From Zanthoxylum bungeanum (lineage: Eukaryota > Streptophyta > Magnoliopsida > Sapindales > Rutaceae): a DNA stretch of 64,000 bases. The DNA lies in the NCBI GenBank assembly GCA_019454045.1, contig SKCR01006516.1:186001-250000 (forward strand), read 5' to 3'. Under the pieces are notes generated by a model, which saw nothing but the letters and a program-made list of their open reading frames with translations, was not told the origin of the DNA and ran no database searches. Both the position numbers and the translations under genes were made by a program. Of this stretch, positions 49,196-58,938 are shown piece by piece; position 1 is the stretch's first letter; every line of letters starts with the position of its first letter.

Positions 49196-51086
49196 TGATC
49201 GCTGAAATCACACACGTAACGCAAGCGCACGTATCGCTCAAGTAGTATAAAATGTATCGATCCCACGAGGACTTAATACCTTAGCTATCAATTTATGAAG
49301 TTAAATATTTACAAGTACTTAATAGATTGATTGTTGTTTGGATGGTGATTTTTGTCTGAAAATAAGTAAATAAAACAGTGAAAAAGTAAATTAAAGGAAA
49401 AATCAATATTATAAAACTATCTAGGGTTGTGAATCATTCCAATATCTTTTAAAGATGAAGTGGTGACCTTATGTTCGTACAATATATCGGTTTATTAACC
49501 TGGAATACAAAAATATGCAAAAGCCTCTTCCGATAGTCAGATGCAAACACCCAGTTTAACCTAATTAACTATATTTCTATGTTAACCAAGTTATCTTAAT
49601 TCATTAAGATTAAGTTCCAATTATGGCTACCCTCGCCCGACAGGTATATTCCTATCCTGTAAGGAAATCTACTTAAGTGTCTCTTGCCTCAAGGTGAGAT
49701 CGTTAGCTATTGAGTCTAAGGCTAAACCTAAAATCCATTTTCCAAGTTCATTTTAAGTTTACCAAATCAATCTTATTAATGGCCAGTTAACAAGAAGCAT
49801 TAAGCATAAGACTCAATAAATAAACCTTTATATTACCAAAGACATAAAATAACAAACTTTATAAACCAGTGATATTGGAATTCATCACACCCCTAGATAA
49901 TATGTTTAGTTACAAAACATACCTAAAATTATAAAATGCATAGTTAAACAGAATAACATAACAAAAAATAAAAAAGTAAAGAAAATTTCAACAATAAAAG
50001 AAGATGTTGGAGCTATGGGATTCACTTTTAATACTTCAAATATAGATTACTCCCTTATCAATTAATCATTTCTTGAATTAATTATATTAAAACCGACCAT
50101 ATAGGTGGTGAATATCATTTTTCCAAAGTCCAATCGACCATATAGGCGGTAACAAAATCATATAAACTGACCATGTAGGCGGTAACAAGGTTAGCACCTA
50201 AACCGACCATATAGGCGGAAACTAAGTCCAATAATGTAAAACCGGCCATATAGGCGATAAATAATTAATTCAATTTACTTATTTAAATTAAGGGAGTAAA
50301 TCTAAATTATTATATTAAAAGTTTCCCCCCAGACTCCAGCAAAAATAGATTACCTACTCATGATGTAATTAAAAACACACAAAAAGTTATTAAATAAATA
50401 AAGAGAAAATAAAAGAAAACTTAAATAAACATGCAAGAAACTTTCTTTTAGGTTTTCATTGAGAAATCCCCTAAAGAAAGCATGAAAAATTTATCTTGGT
50501 ATTTATAGGCAAATCTAAAGGCTTCCACCAATTTCTCCACCAAACAAGGCACCAAACATGACACTAAACATGGCACCAAATCCTCCACCAAACATGCAAG
50601 CATGTTTGGTGGAAGTTTGACAATTTCTATTTTTTTTTTTTTTTGAAAATGACTTTAATAATTACACATAACACACTTACATATTTTTCATCAATTTCTG
50701 TAATGAAAACTTCAAAATTCGAAAATCCTATGAACTTCAAAATTGTAGATCTTTGAGTCTTGTTTAATCTAGAACTTGAATCACCTCAATCCAATATCGG
50801 AATAAAAAGTTATGGCCAAAGTACGACAATTGCGCAAAGCTAAAATTTCCGAAATTGTACTTCGTTAGAACGCCATTTCAAGTTTCCAATCTCCAAAATC
50901 AAAATGTCAAGTCCAGTTTTTGCCCTTATTTGTTAAACATTTCGTCCTGAGTGATTTCATTAAGTCCCGATTTTATTTTATCTGTAAAATAAATTAAAAC
51001 ACATCAAAACGTTCATAAAACTTGAGAAACTATACAAAATATTAAGTAAAAGGGGCGGTAAATATTGATATATTTTCCGCTCATCA
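49196..51086 (-). repeat. 3' LTR of Athila element 1
   Basis: 1891 bp, minus-strand start TGATGAGCGG (51086) and end CAGCGATCA (49196). TATA box CTATAAATA at 50500-50508. The R/U5 part has the CCGACCATATAGGCGG repeats and the end segment with ACGCAAGCGCACGTATCGCTC. The purine tract GGTTTGGGGGTG lies next to it at 51087-51098. Confidence 0.95.
50089..50265 (-). repeat. Five repeats of AACCGACCATATAGGCGGTAA in the LTR
   Basis: Units of 35-41 bases at about 50092, 50132, 50167, 50203 and 50241. An equal array lies in the other LTR at 59835-60005 and, inverted, in the solo LTR at 4310-4515. It lies downstream of the TATA box, so it would be transcribed. Confidence 0.9.
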
Positions 51087-51098
51087 CACCCCCAAACC
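51087..51098 (-). other. Polypurine tract of Athila element 1
   Basis: The minus strand reads GGTTTGGGGGTG directly before the LTR start TGATGAGCGG; it is the site that primes plus-strand DNA synthesis. Confidence 0.85.
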
Positions 51099-52487
51099 TA
51101 ACATTTTGCTAGTCCTCGAGCAAAACAACAAAATAAAATGCAATAAACAATTAAAATTAAACTAAGCCACTTTCGTAGGGATCACGATTATATTTAGCGT
51201 ATGCAACAAGCCTTTAAACCCCTAGGTGTCCCTAGTGGACGAGTTGTAGTCTCGTACAGTGACGATACCCACAAACGTCAATCTAATGCACACAAAAGCA
51301 AAAAGACAAAAGTAAAGAGAATAAACAAGTTAGTGACTAAACAAGTGAAACTTCTTATCCAAGTTAATAGTTGTTTTCTTTCTTTCTAAATTTCTAAATA
51401 AGTAAATCCTCTGATTATTTTTACCATTCTCCATATACACAACCAACAAAGTATTAATCAGCTCATTGTGCCCACAATATTCATAAGTGTAGTTGAAAAA
51501 AGAGTAATATTTTTGTCCTAAAGTTATATCAGAATTCACACCTTTTTTAGCAATGGATTTTTTTTTTTTTACAATATCTTCAATCCATGTAGCGAGCTTT
51601 AGGTCAGTGACTCCCAAGCCAGTTGGCTTTAGGGCACTAGGTGTTAAGACACCCTTACAGACTTAATTACTCAGATTTCAGATATCTTTCTTTCTCTTTT
51701 TTTTTATAACATCTTCAATCCATGTAGCGAGTTTTGGGCCAATGACTCCCAAACCAGTTGGTTTTTGGGCACTAGGTGTTAAAACACCCATTCGGACTTA
51801 ATTACTCGGATCTCAGATGTTTTTTTTATAACATCTTCAATCCATGTAGCGAGCTTTGGGCCAGTGACTCCCAAACCAGTTGGTTTTAGGGCACTAGGTG
51901 TTAAAACACCCCTTCGGACTTAATTACTCGGATCTCAAATGTTTTTTTTATTAATATACACAATTTTTTTTTAAATTCCATCGCTTTTTTAGATGCTTCC
52001 TCCAATTAAACTAGAGCACTGAATATTACAAACTTTTCAATTACAGCTCATGGTCGTATGTTACCATGCATATTGATAATATCTGTCAATTGAGCATATG
52101 AAGATCCATTTTAGTCAGTATTATGGAGAATTCACAAATTAAATAATTCAAAAGGAAATAAACAAAAATTAACTTGTTATGAAATAGGTTGAGATACGTC
52201 TCAGGAGTGTAAATTCTTTACACAGCTATCTTACACCAATTTCACCTGATTAGTCAAATTAAAAACACAAAAATAAAATATTTTTTTATTTTATTTTTAT
52301 TTTATTTATTTTTTTTTGAAAATTTTGACTAAAAACCAAGCAATAACACAATGAAAAAAATAAAATACTAATCAAATATTCTCCTCCCCTAAACCTAATT
52401 GAGACATTGTCCCCAATGTCTAAAAAGTAGAAGAAGAGTTTAGAAGACAGTACCTGGTTAGCTGGAATTCTACATCTAAAAAGAAAA
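51099..52487 (-). other. 3' untranslated region of Athila element 1
   Basis: Non-coding. It has the CCCCTAGGTGTCCCTAGTGGACGAG landmark (about 51218), a three-unit repeat (51571-51950), AT-rich filler, and the GACATTGTCCCCAATGTC landmark (52402-52419) just 3' of the LOG-like ORF. Confidence 0.8.
51571..51950 (-). repeat. Three tandem units of 122-135 bp
   Basis: Units start at 51571, 51706 and 51828, each with CTTCAATCCATGTAGCGAG, TGACTCCCAAACCAGTTGG, GGGCACTAGGTGTTAAAACA and GGACTTAATTACTCGG. The length difference comes from T-rich ends. Confidence 0.93.
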
Positions 52488-53141
52488 TTAAAGGTTAAGA
52501 TCCAGATTTATCTGACGCTTCTTCCCACGATCATTATTAGACCAGTTAATCTTGGAAATGATAGGGTCAATTTGTCGTTCAAAGGCTAATATTTGGTTAA
52601 TTAAATCATGGGCAGTTCTGGCAGTGAAGATGATATCTTTTACAGGTTTTGACACGAACCTATTTCTCCGGACATCATCAAGAAACACACAAAGAAAATC
52701 ATAAAATCCATCAGCGTTAAATAGTCTAATCGATTTCTGGTGTATGTTTAGGTTCACCCAAGATAGCACTGTAAAAATTTCCTCTATCGTGCCCAAGCCA
52801 CCTGGCAAAGCAATAAAAGCATCAGCACGGTTAATCATTTCCACAAGTCTTTCGAACATACCTATGACAATAAATTCATCTTCGTTTGATGGTCCTATAA
52901 GATTCGCCTCTGCCAAAGGTTTTGGGATGATTCCTAGAACTTGACTACCTTCTTCGTGTACGGCCCTTGAAATGCACCCCATAAGTCCAAGATTGCCACC
53001 GCCATATACTAAGTGCATATTCCTTTCAACTATGACTCTACCCAATTCATGCGGTGCCGCAACGAATTCTAGTTTAGAACCAACACTAGTACCGCAAAAC
53101 ACACAGATGTTTACAACTCATCTTCTTGAAGTTGCTTCCAT
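52488..53141 (-). CDS. LOG: LOG-like cytokinin riboside 5'-monophosphate phosphoribohydrolase carried by a retrotransposon
   Basis: Homologue of LOG, which releases active cytokinin base from its nucleotide in the cytosol and nucleus. From ATG 53141 the frame reads MEATSRR, then TGA (53118-53120), then VVNICVFCGTSVGSK and stays open to 52488, about 210 codons. The family pattern is clear: NMHLVYGGGNLGLMG, VLGIIPKPLAEANLIG, MFERLVEM (conserved Arg and Glu), ADAFIALPGGLGTIEEIF with the PGGxGTxxE active-site motif, and VGLLNVDGYY-like IRLFNADGFYDF. Length equals that of plant LOGs (about 210-220). Plant LOG genes have several introns; none is present, so the copy came through RNA. The extra C-terminal stretch ends RQINLDLNL. 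With codon 8 a stop, translation would need a later Met (RNMHLVYGG) or readthrough, so activity is uncertain. A TATA-like box lies 62 bases upstream. Confidence 0.9.
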
Positions 53142-53202
53142 TATTTTTTATGTATTTCTTTCTCAAATCTGGGTGTCTTCAAGAGTGCAATAACGAGCTG
53201 AA

Positions 53203-53209
53203 TTTATAG
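53203..53209 (-). promoter_or_regulatory. TATA-like box upstream of the LOG-like ORF
   Basis: The minus strand reads TTCTATAAATTCAGCTCG. CTATAAA lies 62 bases before the ATG at 53141. The 16 bases CTATAAATTCAGCTCG are identical to those at the TATA box of the solo Athila LTR (4021-4036). Confidence 0.5.
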
Positions 53210-53398
53210 AACATGAAAAGGGGTGAGTAATAATAGCACTAGTATCTGCTAAATGACAATTATTAACTAAACAGAAAAATATATCGTGAAAGTCAAAAAG
53301 TCTGGATCCTGTCGGAGAAAATAACAAAAAAAATCACAATTATTAGACAAATACAAAGAGATAATAATATTTACAAGAAGTAACGGCTTGAATGACGT

Positions 53399-53947
53399 CT
53401 ATGCATCAGGGACAAGCTTCCCATCCAATTTTCTTATAAATTGGCAAACAGGGTCTTTTAAAGTCAGATTCATGTGACTTAATTGTTGTCTTTCTTTTCG
53501 AAATTGTGTATATAACATATGAATTACGTGATGCACATATCCACTGGGATGCGTCTCAAGAGTCAATGATATGTCATCCAAAGACTCCTTACTCAAGTCA
53601 TCCCTAATGAATTTAATTTTATCTTCCCGGTAATCAGACACAATTCCTAAAGAATGGCAATGAGTATTACATGTTATGCGTGCACATTTATAGCAAACAC
53701 CTAATCTTCCAGCTCTTCTATTTTTAGCATAGGTGTTTCTTCCTAAACCAGACAGATATGACACAAAAGAGTCAGAGGACTCACCTGCCAATCGGACACG
53801 TGCTTCAATAATCCAATGAATGTCATTAGAAATACCTTTGATCATTAGTAATCTTATTCGTTCTAAGCGAGCTTTGTAGACTTTCATCAGAGAGTTTTGA
53901 AGGAGAGAAGGAAATTGCTTATGAAGATTTGTGAGAACATCTTCCAT
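53399..53947 (-). CDS. Unknown 182-residue protein with Cys cluster, carried by Athila element 1
   Basis: Uninterrupted from ATG 53947 (MEDVLTNLHKQFPSLLQNSL) to 53399 (KLDGKLVPDA). No family recognised. It is basic, with a central cluster CYKCARITCNTHC (C-x2-C-x4-C-x3-C) that could bind zinc, flanked by SSDSFVSYLSGLGRNTYAKN and GIVSDYREDKIKFIRDDL. The rest is probably helical; there is no signal peptide or membrane segment, so it does not look like an envelope protein. It lies between the integrase tail and the LOG-like ORF, on the element's sense strand. An open frame this long in an element with otherwise broken genes suggests recent function or recent capture. It may be an element-encoded accessory protein or part of the captured host segment. 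Confidence 0.7.
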   Translation of the reverse strand: MEDVLTNLHKQFPSLLQNSLMKVYKARLERIRLLMIKGISNDIHWIIEARVRLAGESSDSFVSYLSGLGRNTYAKNRRAGRLGVCYKCARITCNTHCHSLGIVSDYREDKIKFIRDDLSKESLDDISLTLETHPSGYVHHVIHMLYTQFRKERQQLSHMNLTLKDPVCQFIRKLDGKLVPDA

Positions 53948-54052
53948 CCTGAAATGTGACTTTACCTACAAGAATTAAACACACAAAGATAAAACACACC
54001 AAATCTGAATATATATATAAATTGCATGGGTTGCCTCCCTGTTAGCGCTAAG

Positions 54053-54493
54053 TTAAACGTCGTCAGCTAGACATGACTGCCCGAACATTAGGCTAGATCT
54101 GAAAGTGTGACACTTTTTTTTTCGCTCCAATGATTCTCCCCAGTAGTGCTTGACATGCTTACTTTTAACCTTGAATGTTTCATTAGAATTAGGATCATAT
54201 AACTCAACGGTTTTATCTAGTAAAACTTGAGTGATTAAGAATGGACCTGACCAGCGTGATTTTAACCTCCTAGGGAAAATTTCCAACCTTGATTTGCTGA
54301 ACAATACCCACTACCCCGATTCCAGTTGTATGCGCACTAACTTCTCATCATGTCTCTTCTTGGCCTTTTCTTTGTATAATTTGGCATTCTCGAAAGGTTG
54401 TATGTGAAATTCCTCCAATTCGTTGAGTTGGTGGAGCCTTTTCTCTTCAGTTTCTTGCAGTTCAAGATTTAACTTGTTCAGTGTACAGTACAC
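54053..54493 (-). pseudogene. Integrase C-terminal tail (Athila)
   Basis: 54311-54493 reads RLHQLNELEEFHIQPFENAKLYKEKAKKRHDEKLVR. After a stop, 54053-54304 reads FPRRLKSRWSGPFLITQVL...FKVKSKHVKHYWGE. This is the GPY/F-type end of Ty3/gypsy integrases (RWSGPF). It follows within a few bases of the protease tail, so RT, RNase H and the integrase core have been deleted. Confidence 0.92.
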
Positions 54494-54494
54494 T

Positions 54495-55095
54495 TTATCT
54501 TAAGGCTCCACAAGTAGATGACATGTTTTAAGTTTGTCAGTGGAACTTTGCATTACATCGGATTTTTGGACGGTACTATTTATCACATCAAGTATGAAAT
54601 ATTCCTCATTCTTTTCATCATTCGGGAATTCCATGGCTTTGAAAACATTGAATTTTACTTCTTGGTCATGTACCCTCATGGTTAATTCACCTTTTTGTAC
54701 ATCAATAATGGTTCGACCTGTAGCCAAGAATGGTCTCCCGAGGATGATGGGCACGTCTTCGTCTTCCTCCATGTCAAAAATAATAAAATCTGTTGGGAGA
54801 ATGAGTTTGTCGACTTTGCTTAGCACATCTTCAACTACACCTCTCAGAAATGTGAGCGATCTATTAGCAAGTTGCAGAGAGACTAAGGTGGGCATTGCTT
54901 CTCCAATTTACAGTTTCCTGTAAATAGAAAAAGACATCAAGTTAACACTAGCACCTAAATTACACAAACCTTTACCGAAGTTATGTTCTCATATGGTGCA
55001 AGGAATGGTGAAACTGCCAGGATCTTTCAACTTTTGGGGAAGCTTCATCTGAATGATGGCGCTGCATTCTTCTGTCAATGCTACTGTCTTGTAAT
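54495..55095 (-). pseudogene. Athila protease, main part; catalytic Asp replaced by Asn
   Basis: Continues the gag-protease frame after the solo [30 protein letters not shown], a stop near the end of FTIPCTI, then GLCNLGASVNLM where relatives have CDLGAS (codon 54959-54961 is AAT). The open 54500-54895 part reads VSLQLANRSLTFLRGVVEDVL, PTDFIIFDMEEDEDVPIILGRPFLATGRTIIDVQKGEL, typical of Athila protease. The Asn change and the stop show it is inactive. Confidence 0.9.
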
Positions 55096-57115
55096 TGTTG
55101 GGTTTCTCTAAGTCCCGAGGATCGATTAAAACAATGAAACATATGTGTGAATACATCAAAGAAGTTACAGAATACTTACATTGAGCAGTTGAGCGATGCG
55201 ACGAAGAAAAAAACTTCAAGTTTTTCCCTCATAGGGCTCACGGTTTTGAGCAGATTTTGGGCTCCAAAATTTCGGCCATCTCCAAGCTCCAAGCTTTCGA
55301 ATGGTGATTTCAGGCTCACAGGTGCGGTTCCCTATCACTTTCGTAAGACTCTATAGTGTGCTAGCACTCCGGAAAATTTGCCACAAAATTTCCTATGGCT
55401 TCTCCAACCTCTCGGCTTTGTGACAGAAAATGAATAAGATGAAGGCCCCTTGGGCGTGAGATTGGGGAGAGAAAAGGAGAGAAGAAAAGGTGTTGTGTGT
55501 TTTTTTTTTTTTATAATTGATTTCCAAAATCAAAAACATATACCATAAATTAGCTTTCAAAAAGTCAACAAGGTAGAAGCTTTAAAAGCTCCCAACAACC
55601 ACCATCAATCAATGTGACAAGTTGTCAAATCACTCAAAGTGATTAGACATCACATCAATCGATTGACAAGTGATTTGACGCTTGATGTGACTTGCGGGCC
55701 GCACTTGAATTCGAAATGAGAGTGCCCTCGCAAACACTCATGGGCTCGGGTTCGCTAATTCCAAATTAACGAATTTTCCGTTGCGACGAAATTAAATCTA
55801 ATTTAATTAAATAACTTTACCTAGCAAAATTACTATTTACGTCGCTAACGAATTAATTCTAAATTAACTCGTTCGCCCGAATTAAATTCTAAATTTAATT
55901 TCGCCTCGAAATCCAATTTCGTATAATATATCGAATATATTATTTTATCGATTAATTCCAAATTAATCGTTCTCTCTCTTTAAATAATATTTTATCACAG
56001 ATAAAATATCTCTGCAATTAATCCCAGATTAATTTTATCTCTCATTTAATTAATCCCAGATTAATAAAGTGCGAGTCATACGTCATCGGTGAATCTTCAG
56101 GAAGCGACCCATGAGATCCCCGGATATGTTGGTAGTAAATCCGGTCGTCGGACTATCCGAACACGTACGTACCTAGTACTACGTTTGTACCGATTTACAA
56201 GACAAGGTTGGCTTCTAGCAAAGAGCCATGCCTACCCAATTCTCCAGAAATATCCTTACAGGGATATAGTGATATATATCAGGCGTAATATACGTAGTAT
56301 TGCGTATTTCGATCCAGTATCGGATGTCACGTGCAAGGCCTGGGGCTGGAAATGTGTCTGCCCCGTACGAATCACATATTGGATCACTGGTAACTAGTCT
56401 CTATAATCGGATAAACATGACCTAGTCATAATATCCCGATAGCTGCAGCATATAAGAGAACGAGTTCCGTATCCTACGTGATCATCATCTCCACTATGAC
56501 TGGAGTGATACTTCCATCTCGACATCACACCAAATACACTACGATTCTCAATATACCCAGCAGAGGCGTACACAGAACCTGTTAAAGCCTTGGACGACCT
56601 AAAACCAAAGTATATTGATTGTCCCAAGTATTAGCAGTGCAAGTCTCAGGTTAAGACCAAATACACCTACCCTGATTCGGACTTCCATAGACACATAGTC
56701 ATACTACCAATGGAATTCCGAGGGGTCTATCCAGAGCGAAGCTATTTTCCATACCATCGGTAAAACACAACCTCCTACTACACTTGCATGAGTATCCTAT
56801 ACCCAAATATATGAGAACTATGTCGTTATGCCCTCACAACGCGCACAAGTGTAATACTAGTCTTTTACGTATTATCGATGTCCAATCTCGATAATACTCT
56901 GACTAGGGATATTTAATGATTAAACCTTCGTGGATTGATATTGTCTCATATCATCTCTATCCAGGAACTAATCATAAGGACCTCCTATCATTTATACATC
57001 TTGGTGATCTAATCACAAATGATAAGAGAGCAATTTCCTTTGTCACATAGTTAATTTGTACAACAACACCATGATTTGTACAAATAGTGACGCTATGGGT
57101 CATAACTGTCCAACA
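55096..57115 (-). mobile_element. Solo Copia LTR inserted in the Athila protease, 2020 bp
   Basis: Starts TGTTGGGTTT and ends GTCCAACA, with perfect 5-bp target duplications GTAAT at 55091-55095 and 57116-57120. Same family as the LTR at 40796-42772. There are no internal genes; it was left by LTR recombination. Joining the flanks restores the protease reading across [11 protein letters not shown]. Confidence 0.96.
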
Positions 57116-57120
57116 GTAAT

Positions 57121-58702
57121 CTCCCAATCTCCGTTTTCGTGAAAGAATGTCTTTCATGAATTTGACATAGCTGGGCATTTGTTCCAACGCTTCTGCAAAT
57201 GAAATGTTGATATGCAGCTTTTTAAATATCTCTAGGAATCGAGCAAACTGCTTATCCAGTTTATTTTTCTAGAGATGTTGTGGAAAAGGTGGAGGTGGAG
57301 TGAATCTTTCTCGATCATTTTCTTTAGCCTATTTTTCCTCCATATGTGGATCTACTTCACTGCTTTCTTTTGGAACTTCCTCAGTGGAAGCCTTGACTCC
57401 AACATTTTTGTTGATTTCAGTACCGCTTTTCAAAGTGATAGCATGACATTGCTCATTTCCATTGTTCCTTGGATTTGGTTATGTGTTGCTAGGAATGGTA
57501 TCTTGCGGTCTGTAACTCTGAGCATTTGCCATTGTCCTATTTGATTTTCCAGTGCCTTTATAGAAGCAGTTATGCTTTGATTCAATGCTGATTGTGATTG
57601 AAACATAGCATCATATGATGTTGTTTAAGAGTCGTATTTTGCTTCTAGCTTTTTCAAGTGAGCCAACACTTCTGTTATTCCTGGTTCTTTTTCATACTCT
57701 TGGCCTTTGTTTTGTTGTTGGAATCCCGATGGTAGATTGTTCATTTGCCCTGAATTATTGGTCCATGCGAAATTGGGATGATTCCTCCAACCTGGGTTGT
57801 AGGTATTTGAATATGGATTGTTCCCTGTCTGTTGAAATTGCTGACATAGTTCACCATCTCATCTTGTTGGTTTATCTCTGGTGCTCCTCCATATGGTGAA
57901 CTATGGAACCGGCGATGTTCACAACTTTCGTGCTAATTGTTTCCACGAGTTTGCACATCCGGTCCAGCTTGGCATTCATTGTTGTGTTGGCTCCAACTTC
58001 ATAAATTCATGTGATTCGTTGAATCATGCTCCTTTTTTTTGGCCACAAAGAATTGTTATTGGCCATTTCTTCAATTAAGGCTCAAGCTTGATCTTCTCAT
58101 TTTGCCATTAAAACTCCTCCAGCAGCAACATCAATTGGGGTTCTCATTAGTCCAGAAAGTCCATTGTAGAAGGTTTGGACTTGTAGCCACTTTGCAATCT
58201 CATGGTGAGGACATTTTCTGAGCAAATCCTTGTATCTTTCCCAAGCTTCGTAGAGGGATTCTGAATCATATTGTACAAATGATGTAATGTCATTCCTTAA
58301 CTTTGCAGTTCTAGCTGGGGGAAAGTACTTTGCAAGGAATTTGGTGGCAAGAGTGTTCCAAGTTGTGATGGAACCTGCTGGTAGTGAATGTAGCCAAGCT
58401 TTAGCTTTGTCTGTCAAAGAATATGGAAAAACACGCAGTCTCATTGCTTCTTCAGACGCTCGGTGGTAATTGAAAGTGCCGCAAACTTCCAGAAAGTTAC
58501 TGATGTGGGCATTAGGATCTTCAGTTGCATTCCCCCCAAACTGAACTGACTGCTGTATCATCTGGATGCATGTTTTGATGTCACACATATTTGCTGGTAA
58601 AAGAGGAAGTAAAATACATGAAATGAAGCCGTCAACCACCGGAATAGTTCTGTCTCGAATGAGAATTAGTAGTACAACCTCCAAAGGTTCAGGTTCCATG
58701 TT
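57121..58702 (-). pseudogene. Athila gag and start of protease
   Basis: The open part 58097-58699 (200 residues) reads IQMIQQSVQFGGNATEDPNAHISNFLEVCGTF, MRLRVFPYSLTDKAKAWLHSLPAGSITTW, KFLAKYFPPARTAKLRNDI, ESLYEAWERYKDLLRKCPHHEI and VQTFYNGLSGLMR, typical of Athila Gag. After stops (some Trp to stop) it continues ATLKSG-like, TPPPPFPQ, HINISFAEALEQMPSYVKFM and KDILSRKRRLGD, up to the solo LTR. It forms the particle shell in active elements. Confidence 0.92.
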
Positions 58703-58914
58703 GATGATTGCTTTTTGGACTTCTCGCCTTCCCTTCTCAAATGTCTGATGGTTCTTTCAATCTATGGGTCAAGCGGACGGATTTCAAAGCTTCTGGTTCT
58801 TCTCATGTAGTGTCTGAGAACCTGAAACACAAGAAAATATAAATAATAAGTAAAAAGAAATTAGACACAAGTAAAGGTATATAACCCCAAAATTAATAGT
58901 GAAAGACAAATAAG

Positions 58915-58932
58915 TCCCCGACAACGGTGCTA
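58915..58932 (-). other. Primer-binding site, tRNA-Asp type
   Basis: The minus strand reads TAGCACCGTTGTCGGGGA, 15 of 18 matching TGGCGCCGTTGCCGGGGA, the complement of the tRNA-Asp 3' end used by Athila elements. The three differences are all G-to-A or C-to-T. It lies six bases after the LTR end. Confidence 0.9.
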
Positions 58933-58938
58933 AAAACT

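Noticed and set aside
51330..51617. 95-codon minus-strand ORF
   Set aside because: It runs into the three-unit UTR repeat, whose other units do not keep the frame.
52488..53102. Bacterial-type lysine decarboxylase
   Set aside because: Old databases use that name for the PGGxGTxxE family; motifs and length fit plant LOG phosphoribohydrolases instead.
53399..53947. Envelope-like protein of Athila
   Set aside because: No signal peptide or membrane segment, and a Cys cluster instead; position alone is not enough.
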